Source: Luidia sarsii
Taxonomy: Eukaryota > Echinodermata > Asteroidea > Paxillosida > Luidiidae
Assembly: GCA_949987565.1 (NCBI GenBank)
Contig: OX465110.1
Location: 2,351,152 to 2,415,151 of the forward strand
DNA length: 64,000 nucleotides
Direction: 5' to 3'
The position numbers and the translations under genes were made by a program. Position 1 is the first letter of the stretch, and each line of letters starts with the position of its first letter. This document shows, piece by piece, positions 1 through 11,600 of the stretch. The notes below the pieces were generated by a model, which was not told where the DNA came from, did not search any database, and saw nothing but the letters and a program-made list of their open reading frames with translations.

Positions 1-129
1 AATTTTTTTTTTAGAAACGCTTGATGCGTTCATTCGATACGGGGGATTGTAAAATAACGCCAATGTATTATGTATAACGTCACCTGCTACGTTTTGAATT
101 TTCAAACTATCTGGCACCCCCTAAACCCG

Positions 130-256
130 ACAAAGATTGTAGTTGACTTGTTTTGCGAAGGCCACCATCATTCTAAGGGCTGGATAGCTCGGACGGAAAG
201 AGTGATGGTACGCCAAACCAGAGGTCTCTGGTTCAAATCCCCGTCCAGTTTTCTCG
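130..256 (+). repeat. tRNA-derived SINE, copy 1
   Basis: A tRNA-like body starts near GGCTGGATAGCTCGGACGG, which resembles an A box, and contains GGTTCAAATCC, which matches a B box. The lead-in GCGAAGGCCACCATC and the tail GTCCAGTTTTC recur in the copies near 30.3, 39.9, 53.4 and 62.6 kb. The anticodon region is degraded and the dispersed lead and tail mark it as a SINE rather than a tRNA gene. Confidence 0.7.
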
Positions 257-562
257 GTGCCATTTTTCAATTTGTTCAAAAGTTCCCAGTGATTTTTATC
301 TTTATGTCTTTATTTTTTTGAATGCAAATGATGTTCATTTGTTTAATGTTCTCACTATAGGCCGGACTGTATGCGTTCCTTTCAGTTGAGTAATACAAAT
401 ATAACAATCGTTTTGTTTTCACACGAAAGCATTTTATGCAAGCCGTATGTGCTATGATGAAAATGATACATACTCAGTACATGCACATGATAATTACGTT
501 AGATGAAATATGCATAGGCCTACAGTGTAGGATAACATGTCGATTGTATAAAATTAATTCGT

Positions 563-943
563 TAAAGCCCCTACACAACATTGGTGGAGGTCAATGAATA
601 GCATCCATACGTTGTCTGATCAAACATGTATGCATGAAATAGCACACCTGTGAAAATTTCAGCTCAATCCGCCAACCGAGTCTCGAGAAAACCGCTTCAT
701 TTGTTTCGCGAAAATGCAGCATTCAACGCCGTACTGTTCCGAAAAAATAGTTTAGATCTCGGTGAGACGTAAACTATTTCTTTTACTCATTTCTCTCAAG
801 ATACAACATTTTAGGCAGAAATATTTCAGTGAAAGGTTTCTACTATAACCATCTTCAAACTGTGTAAGTTTCATGTAAATCTGTGAACATTTCTGTTTTT
901 CGATCTTACCAATGTTGTGTTAACTTGTGTATAGGTGCTTTAA
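563..943. mobile_element. MITE family B, copy 1 (ends near CAACATTGG)
   Basis: The left end TAAAGCCCCTACACAACATT and the right end CAATGTTGTG...GTGCTTTAA are imperfect inverted repeats. Internal sequence, including GAGTCTCGAGAAAACCGCTT, is shared with the copy at 26.9-27.4 kb, and the ends are shared with the copy at 20.1-20.5 kb. There is no ORF, so it is non-autonomous. Confidence 0.65.
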
Positions 944-2225
944 ACAGTGAACGTTTAATTAAATGTCCATCATGCTCTGTGAGTCTGTGCTCAAAAAAGC
1001 CTTTAAAGAACGATGTGCCTAGACAAAAAATGATATAATAAGCCTAATTAATAGGTCTGTTTCAATTACCACCAAACCAGCGCAGATTAAGTGTGATGCG
1101 GGTTGCATGTATAAAATATTATAAGCTGGCAATATATCTACATCAATTTATTCCTGTCAACAAAGTTCCCGTGACCGTGACATAATTTTGCAAAAACAAA
1201 AAAGCTGGCGTGCCGAATTGTACCCCGTGCCCAGTTTGCGGCCCGTGGGGACCATGAGCGTGCGCTGCATTCCCGGCCCGTGCATGCACCCGGGCCATCA
1301 CGGCGCAGCGATTCTGGAGTCTTTCCAAGATGATCACGCGCCGGCCATTGGACGCGTCTGGACTATTATGGGAAACTTGGCAGCTTGCCCGAACCCTCTC
1401 ACCACCACTGGTACAAAGTTCTTGGACACCATCATGCTATGTGTGTAAAAAATTACCAAACCGAACCTTATCGCACATCATCATGCATGTACATACATGT
1501 ACTGTATGTGCAAGTATACATTGTAAGCCCTCCTCAAAAATGATGTCTGACAAATTACTGTTTCAAACCTACAGTTGTTTTAGACCTACATGCATTACAA
1601 ACGTTTATCAGAATCATCTCTGCGCTATGTAATTGTTGAACGTCACCGTAATTATTATAAATGTAACAAACTAGTATACACTATACACAATAGTCATTCG
1701 GCAGATTTTACGTGCAATCCCCATTCTGGTCGTACAGATTTTTTTTTTAAATCTCGGTGAATTATAATTCCTATATAGGCTCAGGCATTGTTGATTTCGT
1801 GCACTTCGAACGTTTAGATCCCAGACGGGGTTTAGGACGTCGACTGTCGCGGAGGTTACACCAGACATGTTTTGTGGTTGTTGTTTTTTTCTCAGATCAT
1901 TGCCTCATAAAAGCAACATTCATGTTCCCCGATTTGGCGACGGTACATTAAGCACAGCGCCCGCACGCATGGGGAAGGGATTGGTGCTGCCTGCATGTAA
2001 TTAAAACTGTTTGATGATAGCCCTAATTATGCCCACAAATTGGAAACTCATCCTCGTAATCGGGCTGTTAACGTGTAATTCTCGTCCGAGTGCTTCTACT
2101 CTGTGCCCCAATGAGTATGTTGGAAACGCAGCCATCGCTCACTGCATCCAGTTAGCTGTTTTTTGGAAACGTCCACATGAAAATGAACGCTCTGCCACAA
2201 TCTCTTCAAAAGTGGAAGGGAAATT
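944..2225. other. No gene recognised
   Basis: Only short open frames without domain similarity are visible here. A compact GC-rich patch lies near 1200-1400. No tandem repeat or splice-bounded coding exon was recognised. Confidence 0.5.
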
Positions 2226-2463
2226 GTGACCCGGCACAGCATAATGAGGAATAACCCCACTTTTGAGATTTTGAGGTTTTCTAATGATGTGAAAGAGTAT
2301 ACCATTATCTTTCAAATGATATCAAAATATAATAGGGGCCTATCCTCTAATACTTAAAATTGATTAATTTTGTGATCGAATTGTGAAGATACTTTAACTT
2401 CAGGCGTTGTTTACTCAAAAAGTGGGTTGGTGGGATATTCCTCATGTCGTTGTGCCGGGTCAC
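2226..2463. mobile_element. MITE family A, copy 1 (short form)
   Basis: It begins GTGACCCGGCACAGCATAAT and ends GTTGTGCCGGGTCAC, so the ends are inverted repeats. The body (TTGAGATTTTGAGG, CTTCAGGCGTTGTTTACTC) is shared with five other copies in the window. There is no coding capacity. Confidence 0.85.
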
Positions 2464-3596
2464 GATTATTTCCTCTTATAGCGGAGTTCAGTTATTATAC
2501 CTCTACGCTGTTCCTTGTTCTGCTGTGTACTTGAGTGAGTTTTATTGCCCGCCTCGTCCGTTAACAAAACACAAGTAAATGAAACGAAATCACATAGGCT
2601 ACCCCCTTTTCCCCAACGAAAATCCTAACTTCATTATCGTATTCGAACTATAGCATCGAACGTGTACATGTATAGACTGCTTCGCAAGTACGCAGGACAG
2701 TTCGGTTGTCGACAAAACTGAATGGCGAAGGCGAAGTGTTAATTATTTGGATTTGTGAACCGGTGTCTTGCATTTTTTTTCTCTCTAGAATTTAAAGGAT
2801 GTTCCAATTGCCCTCTTCTAAAAAACAGATACTTTCACGTGTAAGTGCATGCCTAAGGAAGAGCGGGAACTACAACTGTCGACTGAGTATGGAAGACGCC
2901 ATACTTCGCACCAAAAATCTCAAGATAGACAAAATTCTGTATATTGAGACGCGTGATGTTAAAGTACAGGAAACTGCAGTTAGGCCGTGGGGCAAGCCTC
3001 CATATCTTTTCGTTTCGTCTGACAAATTGAGGGGCAATTTATAAAATGTGCTAAGTTATAGTTTAAAATAGTATTTCTGAAAGAGCATATTATGCTCTTT
3101 CAGATTTTTGCTGTTCCCACGTCCAGTTTTTGCACGTTAACTTTAAACCTCTCCGAAAGAAGCAAAATATTTTGTGAATTGGAGCACTCTCGTTGACGTA
3201 CACAGCGTTGCCGAGTGTCAGTGTAATAATCCATGCACTTCAGTCGGTGGCGTAACAATACAGACATTTTTGAGTGGGAATATTCACCCAGAAAGATGAC
3301 CCGACGGGGTGAGGTGGTTTCGCAAACGTCGGTCGGGAGCAATTTGCCGAAGACATTCCATCACGTGCCTCTGGGAACCGATATGGCTGCTGTTTCCATA
3401 TACCGGAACGCTGTAAGACATACCTTCAGGTTTCGTTTTAAACCTGAACTTTTTCGATTCAACACCTAGGCCTACTATTTTTTCTTTAAAAAATTAGGAG
3501 GGCCTGACGTTTCGATTCTAGCTTTCTTTGAGAAAGGTCCTGCTAGCCTATAGGACTCATGTATATAGGACTCCTGTATATAGGACTGCATGTTAT
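2464..3596. other. No gene recognised; contains one perfect hairpin
   Basis: A 13 bp stem with a 3 nt loop (TCTGAAAGAGCAT / ATGCTCTTTCAGA) lies at 3076-3104. A single arm of repeat family F (CCTGACGTTTCGATTCTAGC) lies near 3503-3545. The short open frames show no recognisable domain. Confidence 0.5.
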
Positions 3597-4059
3597 GTGA
3601 CCCGGCACAGCGACATGAGGAATATCCCACCAAAACACTTTTCGAGTAAACAACGCCTCAAGTCAAAGTATCTTCTCAATTCGATAAGAATTTTTTTTTT
3701 CGGAAAGTTAATATATTGGAGGATATCATATTATATCATAATATATCATAATATATTGGAGGATGTCCAAAGGATTTTTCCGAAATCCATCTGTAAATGT
3801 TGAAAAAACGAGGATTTCGGGGGAGTGTTTGTGTACTGTTTTCATGAAAAATGTAAAGTTCCTGCCTTTTTGAATGGCCGCTTTCGAGGATTAGAATGGT
3901 GCTGCTATATTGTGACAGGTACCAAATGAACCAGCGAAGTCCCCGGAAATAATTTTGATATCATTTGAAAGCTAATGGTATAGCCTACTCTTTCACATAA
4001 TTAGAAAATCTCAAAATCTCAAAAGTGGGGATTATCCTCATTATGCTGTGCCGGGTCAC
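3597..4059. mobile_element. MITE family A, copy 2 (long form)
   Basis: It has the same terminal inverted repeats as copy 1, but the interior is about 210 bp longer, as in the 14.0 kb copy. It is flanked by TA on both sides (TTA before TGTGAC, TAA after GTCACA). It sits inside a degenerate tandem run of ATATAGGACTCCTGT at about 3538-3596 and 4070-4118, which it appears to split. Confidence 0.85.
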
Positions 4060-4118
4060 ATAATTATGACCTGTATATATAGGACCTGTATTATAGGACT
4101 CCTGCTATATAGGACACC

Positions 4119-7100
4119 TTATTAATTTTGTGGTATTCGCTTTGGGGTCATGTTAGTCAGTGAGCAGTTTACAACAGTTTTGTAATTCTCTACCTGCAAC
4201 CTGTTTCCCACTTTCTGATAACATGTTCGAAATTCAAACGTAACATCACCGTTCATCAATTCTTCCTCCTGGTAAAGTTTGCTCCGGGTTCGTCTCCGTA
4301 TTCCTTTCTTTTAGCCCTCACCTTGAGTGGTCTTTTTAGGCATTGTGTTGGGCGACTTTCATAAAAAAAAAATTGCATAATAACCTTCATTTTGATTTTA
4401 GAGAGAAAGAGTGCCAAAAAAAACTCCTCAAATTGACCGCTGTCAGTCCCGTTATGTTATATGAGCTCCCAAAAATCTATGTCTCCCCCAACTTTTCTTC
4501 GGCGTTATAAAACTCCGATAGAATCACCTTGTTTGCAGATTTTGTTTACAGTCAATTCTGTGTGATACAATTAGACATGGGTTCTCACAACAATATGAAT
4601 GTCTTCACTTAAGTTCACTAGTACAGGTCTGTCTGACGACTACCATTGAAACTATCTGGTTGGATCATTATTGTTACAACCCAATTTTCTTGTATTGGCT
4701 GTGTCGTACTCTTAAGCCGCGTTTCCATGTACTGCACTTATTTTGGTCAAAGTTCCCGAGACGATGGTTAATTTCCCCCATTCTAAGTCCAGTGGAAACG
4801 GCTCAGTATAGATTTCCTCTCAGTTGATATAACCGAGCTGAATAGTACTGTACCATATTGGCCTATTCGTAAAAATGCCGGCACGATAATGCGCACTGCG
4901 CATTTTACTGCAGCCTAAAGCACAGAGGAGGAATATTCACATTGAACGAACGAAATGAACATTCACGCTGTTGTCAATAGATGAATGTAACCCAAAGGCC
5001 AAATACTTGATTCAGGCACTCTTTAAAAAAAAATGCCTCTCCCCCGTATAGTGGGGAGAAATGGTCTTATTTTGACTGAAATGGCGTTGTTTTTGGGTCG
5101 GCCTGCTAGTAGCGTAATGGCATTCCTCACGCACAAGTCATAACCTTTGACCTCCTTCGCCACTCCCTCTCCCCGACAATGGCCGCACCGTTACGACTCC
5201 GGCAACAAACATGGCCGATGACTGGAGCGCCTTCGTTGTTGGTTTTTTTCCTGAAAAACCACAGATACTCGTCGCCCGAGAAAAACAACGACCAAAAAAA
5301 ACCAAAGTCTGGCCTCGAAGAAAAACCGCGAGCTTCGAACAGAATAATGTCACCGACGAGACCGGAACGGTGTAGAATGTCTTGGTTTTTGTTAATCAAG
5401 TTGTGAGTCATCCGAGAAAATAGCGAGCAGGGAATGAATACGAATGCACGTAGGCCTTCGTAGCCTATATTATACAGGGCCATAATGGCGGTAAACGACA
5501 ACCCAACCACAACATCACACATGGTATACATAATATAGAGAGCGGGCCGCCATCTTGCTTTTGGTAACACTGGCTGGGGCGAACAAGGTTGTTGGAAAGA
5601 CGACTCAGGCCACGAAAACGCACGGAAATTAGCTTTGAAATCCAGACACAAAGAACAGCTTTGAAATCCAGACACAAAGAATAAAAAAACAGGCCAGTCA
5701 ATCGGTGTCTTCCTGATCAATATCAGTTGGAAGAAAATTGACTCTTTCTTTTAAAGATATACAAACACGACTATATCGCAATGTTCATTTTTGTTCGATG
5801 GCAGCATTGAAGAGAAAGACTTCACTGGTTCACTCCCTCGATCAATCGTTACTTCAATGCCACCTTTTCCCAGAGGGGGAAGAGAGACAACAACCACCGG
5901 ATTAAATGGCCGATTGGGAGATTTTGCCGGGCGGAGTTTTGTCGGCTGATGCCGAAAAAGGGGGTTAGTTTCTCGAGGTCGCTGCGTTACAACTCGACGC
6001 AGGGTTTGTCACGTTCTTTTCCCGACTAAAAAAAAAGAAGAGATTTTAGGGACCCGTTTCTACAGGGATCATCGAGATTAAAAAACCACTAGACCATGGC
6101 TTTGAGCCCCTCTTTAAAGTAGAACAAAGAAGAATTTCATGGACAGAGACAGACCATAACCCAACCGCCGAGGATTTTGCCGATTCCCCCCCCCCCCGTC
6201 AGACAAACAAAACAAAACAACCTACCCAGGCGCAAATCGTCCAAATCACAGCGAAACTATATCCGTCAGATGCACGCGTTTCCGACCCGCGATGACGAAG
6301 GATATTTCCACATTTCGATCTTCGCTGGAAACCCCCCTCCCCCCCCCTCCAAAAAAAGAAGAAGAAGAAGAAGAAGAAGAAAGTACCAGGAGTCGAGCCA
6401 ACGGGTTTGGGTGAGAGGGGGACTGACTAGGAGCCAGACAACCGCAGAGGCAGCTGGCGGTTGCGGCGAGTCCGGTCGGCCGTGTGCCGCGGAGATAACC
6501 CCGTATCCAACGGCCGCCTGATGCCCCCGTTGTACCGCTCATTGAATAGAGGGCCACTGCCAGAAGAAGAAAAAACCGCAAAAGAAAATTCCCCATGTTT
6601 ATCGCGGTTTCTTTCCTTTTTTTGTTGTTGTTCGGTTGCTCTTAAGCGTTTTCCCGCCTTTTTTTTCTCCATCCCATCCCAGCCATTTTGCGCGTTGGAC
6701 ATCGCGCAAAAACAATTCATTTCGTGTCGTGACTTTGAAAGGACTGGGAAGCTGGTATCACAGACGGGATTGCCCGGGCGAGAATTTTGTAGGACATCTT
6801 TTTTTTGGCCGTTTGAAGCGAAAGAGCGCCGTGCATGGAGCTAACGGCAGATATCTTCGACGAAGCCCGTTTTACAAAGCAAGGCGTGGATGGATTACAT
6901 TCAAATCGCAACGAACTGGACAGTTGTAGACCGGCGTATAGGTAATGTTTTCTACACCGACACTGACGAAACTGAACGCGTTTTGTGTCGCGCAGTTTCT
7001 TAAAACACGCAAAGTGATGATTTTTTTTTTATCTCATGCGAATTGAAGCACAGTTTATCAGATTCTACATGGTTTGCCGGTCTTGCATTGAAGGAACAGG

Positions 7101-8488
7101 TTCGAAATATCAAGGGAAGGATTTACACTCCATACTCCAATGGTTTACAACGAGAAGATTTGTTTTTCTTGGAACACCGCATACAATTTTACATATCATT
7201 GATGGAGAAGGCGATTTGATTTTGAACAACCGCCCCCCCCCCCCCACCCCCGCAAAAGACAGATTCTCGGAACGACTGGCCATCCGCCCTTTTCAAGTGA
7301 ATGTAGGCTAACCACCGAGCCAAGGATGATTATTACGAGGGTCGATAGCCCGTGCCTCTGACTCATCCGCAGCGGGTGGGCCCGCCGACGAACGCCGCGG
7401 CACCACGGCCGGCTCCCTGGGCCCTGCCCGCTCCGGCCGAGGTCGACCGCGCTCTCTCGGACTGCATGTGATCGAAGAAATCTTCCCTCTCCGAGACCAA
7501 AAACACGATCCGACTCCGAGGAGCTCATTCACTAACGATGTTTCATCATCAATACTCCTAATTTGCTGCTCCTTTCGTTCGATTCTGTGATTTTGTTTGG
7601 CCGGGGAAAGCACTTTTGTCGACCGTGACGCGTGAATTCACGCAGCAAAGTCTGCAGTCCCATGATCCTGTGTTCATATAGAATTATGCCGACTTCGATG
7701 GTGTTACCGGTGCGTTAACAGAAAGGAAACGAAGAAACATTCGCCGACGTGTCTCCGTTTTGGTTCATCACACCAAGTGAAGCAAGCTAAAATTTGGAGA
7801 CGTTTCTGTCGATCGTCAAGTCGACAACATGTTTGTCGGTGTATCGCGGGTAGTCGAGGGCATCTTAGATCCGTTTTGTGATGGAACGATACGCGCTCTT
7901 CCCCTGGCTGTCGACAATTAAGATGGCGTCTTGTATTTTGCCGTCTACCTTGTGGTGATGGTCGGATATCCTGGCATCCATTACAGTACCGCACCACTCT
8001 GCCAAAATACCGTAACATCGGAGCAAAAACTTGCCGACTTTTTCTTTCGACGAATGCGGGGAATCACCAAAAAGTTATTCTCAAACCTATAGAACTGAGA
8101 TCACAGGAAAACGGTGGTATTCCCTGGCTTCGTTCCATCCGGGAAGCTGTTAAAACTCTACCGGGAAGGAAACAAAATACTCGGACCTAACAGAGTTGTT
8201 AATCTATAGCTCGTCGTAGTCTCGTGATTCCTACCGTCAAATTCACTCAAACCGATAAAGCTTGAACTGATCTGAGGAAGAACTTTATACAATCACACAC
8301 GAAATTTAGATATGCCCAATAATCTCTACCACGTCCACGAGTGTAGATTTTTGCAAATGATAATTGTCTGAGTGAATTCATTTTGCAATCGTTGGAAGTA
8401 TCCTCTCGATGTCAGATTTTGAGTGGGTTGGGTTTTTTTCATCAATCGATTCAAGGAATGTTTGTTGGAATCTTTTGACTTGCTCCAG
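4119..8488. other. Repeat-poor stretch without a recognised gene
   Basis: This is the largest low-repeat stretch on the left. It becomes richer in GC and CpG from about 5.1 to 8.1 kb, with a very GC-rich patch near 7370-7460, and holds homopolymer and (AAG)n runs near 6189 and 6350-6382. I looked for the N-terminal exons of CBFB and found none. A regulatory or 5' untranslated role is possible but not shown. Confidence 0.4.
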
Positions 8489-8605
8489 GTACACTTGAAG
8501 ACGAGGTTTATTCTGAACGGTGTGTGCGTCGTCTGTAAATCATGGATCGACCTACAACGGCTGGATGGTATAGGTTACGTGGAGTTTGACGAGGACAAGG
8601 CAAGG
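8489..8605 (+). CDS. CBFB: CBFB exon (core beta-barrel segment)
   Basis: The acceptor is TTGCTCCAG and the donor is GTAAGA. It holds 117 nt, 39 codons, phase 0 at both ends, starting VHLKTRFILNG and ending EFDEDKAR. This is the most conserved CBFB segment in the window. Confidence 0.9.
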
Positions 8606-11600
8606 GTAAGACCAGCACTTATAGAACGATTTCCAAATCTGAAGCCAGCAGTAATTGATTCAGATCCTGTGGTCCTTTTGCAAATCCTCAGTAGGGAAAG
8701 GAGATTTGGAGTATACAGATCGCCATGTTTGGTGTTCATTCAATTAGAGCTTGCCCGATTTGATGCAAAACGCACCGTGTGCTCAGCGCTTTTAAAACAA
8801 TACCTCGAGTATGCCAAACTATATGTGACCCGGCACAGCATAATGAGGAATAACCCCATTTTTGAGATTTTGAGGTTTTCTAATGATGTGAAAGAGTATA
8901 CCATTAGCTTTCAAATGATATCAAAATATAATATCCTCTAATACTTAAAATTTCCGAAAATACAAAAAAAAAGAAAATTGATTTGTAATCAAATTGTGAA
9001 GATACTTTAACTTCAGGCGTTGTTTACTAAAAAGTGTTTTGGTGTGATATTCCTCTTGTCGTTGTGCCGGGTCACATATCATTGAATTGTATTCTTCTCG
9101 ACGCCAAACATAATCTATGATATTCTGTAATTCGGAGGAGCTTCAAGAAGGGCTTGCCCTATTTACACGAGGTGTTGTTAATCACTGCATGCTCGGTGCT
9201 TTGCCCGATTGCCTGCATGCTTGAAAACAAAGTAACAGTGTCATCACGGGCAGGATTCGACCCGTGACTCCTGCTCTCTGGTGCAGATGTCTTGCAGTAT
9301 GCAACATTCTGACATTCTCGATGCTTCTTAATCGTTTGGTCCGTGAGAAACTATCCAGCGAGTTTGTCTAAGCAAGAAAAAAGCTTCGCTACAACATCAT
9401 CTACGAACTTTATGTCGCAAAGAAATTCTATCTTATAATTCAGATGAGTTACCTTTCTATAATCAAAGTGTTCTGCTGTGACGATCGGAAGATTTTACCC
9501 AAGAATAAAGCACAACGCAATGGCCCAATTAAAGGCCACTCATTAAGGTGAAGGCTAAAAAAAGTAATAAGGAAAAGAACCAGGAGAATGATAGATCAGG
9601 AGGAAGAAAGATGGAGCGTTTATCTTTCGTTTGAAATTTTGAATTTAGACAAATTGCAGGAAGAGAATTTCATAGTGCCTGCATCAACTTGCGCGGGAAG
9701 GAGCTAGAAGAGTAAAATATTCACCATTTTCACAATTTGGAATTTTGGTGATATAAAAAAATGTTGCAAGCTGCTTACTGACTAAAATTACCAAAATGTA
9801 AATCTTGAAATTTAGTGGGCCTGACGTTTCGATCCTAGCAGGACCTTTCTCTCGATCCTGACGTTTCGATCCTAGCAGGACCTTTCTCTCGATCCCAGGC
9901 GTTTCGATCCTAGCAGGACCTTTCTCAAAGGCAGAGAAAGGTACTGCTAGGAATCCTAGCAGGACCTTTCTCTGCCTTTGAGAAAGGTCCTGCTAGGATC
10001 GAAACGTCAGGCCCACTATATTTTAAACTTTGGAATTTTGCATGTCCATCGCAGATTGAGGACTCGGTGCTGAGACAAGCCATGGCCCAGCAGAACCGAC
10101 GATTCATGGAGTTCGAGGAGAGGCAGAGAATACGACAGGAGGAGATGGAGAGACACGCCGAGGCCGAGGTGGAGGTAAGCGTCTCCGACCAGACCCGCCG
10201 TGCCGTCTCCGGGCGCAATTCCTCGGCCTTCGTCCCCTGACCAGACACGGTCCAGTACATACAAAGCGTAGCCCCCAACAAAGTGCTTTTGGCTCCAGTT
10301 TAAAGATGATGACGATTCTGTGGGGGTTTTCTTGAATTAACTAGACACACACAAAACAAGGAAGGTTTATCCTAGCGACCAGGGACCGTGAAGTAAATGT
10401 TCACGTGCTGGATGGCTGTGGCGAGAAGTCTGCCCATTTGTATTATCCCCAAAAAATTGCCAACTCATAGTTCACAGTCAGGGCTCGAATTCCACGAAAA
10501 TAAAACAAATCCACCAGATAAACGGTCTATAGTAACTGCAGAATCTTACTGGACCTGAATTTCCTTTTTTTACAAAATCTGAATGACTGAATGTCATTTT
10601 GTTCATGGTATAAAAAAAAAACACTAGCTGGTCAAGTGATGTCACACTCGGCATGACAATAGACCGACGCCGAAATCGCTAGACTCGGTCCACGGTCCAG
10701 TGCACGGATATTTCGAGCTCTGCAAAATGGGTTCGTTGGACACAAGACGATTTAGAGGGTAATTAGGGTCAGATATAGAATGCTGATCAAAATGGTTGGA
10801 CCTATACATGCAGTAGGTTTGATCACTTCTCCGCCTCCCCCCCCCCCCAAAAAAAAGTACCAGGCATGAAGTATTTGGTCACCGATCCGAGACAACTGCT
10901 GGGGCACTCCCAACGGTCACGCTGCAGTCACCGTCAGCGTTGTTGACCGTTGGTGTTGTCAGGTCGGCCCCGCCGGTGAGCAAGCAACCGGGAATCGCCT
11001 GATTTCGGTGACTCGCCTCTCCAGCGACATAACGATCACGATCAATTGAAAGTGGAGCCTGAAGATAATTCGCCTCCGAAGGATTGCCGACCATCGGCGA
11101 GGTATAATGTACAATGCACCCACGTATACACGCGTCTTTCACATCGTGTGAATTTCGAATGGAGACGAACTGGATTTTACCCGAGTGGAATTCCGGGAAC
11201 AAGTTCCCGTTCGAAACGAAAACGGAAGACCAGTGTGGGATTTTTGTTGCGATAACCAAGTCGTCATCGCTGCTTTGGTTGAAAAGAGAAAGGGAGACAC
11301 CATTAGAATAAGCATTCCTTTTTTTTCGCTCTCTTTCTTGAAAATTGCAAACGGTCAGCATCAAGACAGTTGTGAATTAATCTTCGTCGTTTGTGCAGCT
11401 CTTCGGCTTCAACACGCTCCCCTAGCTGCCTAAACATTATTGTCGGACAGTGCGGACCAAGCGCGCTCGCTGTGCGGCACGGGTACAACCTGACCAAAGT
11501 ATTGGAGGACTAGGGAGCATGTTGACTCCGAAGAGCGTGTTGACACCGAGGAACTAGTCGTCCCTTTGACACCTGGTTTCGTACTTGCTCGGTCTCGTAA

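Noticed and set aside
5127..5720. 197-codon minus-strand open frame
   Set aside because: No recognisable domain, low-complexity aromatic stretches, and other overlapping frames in the same region.
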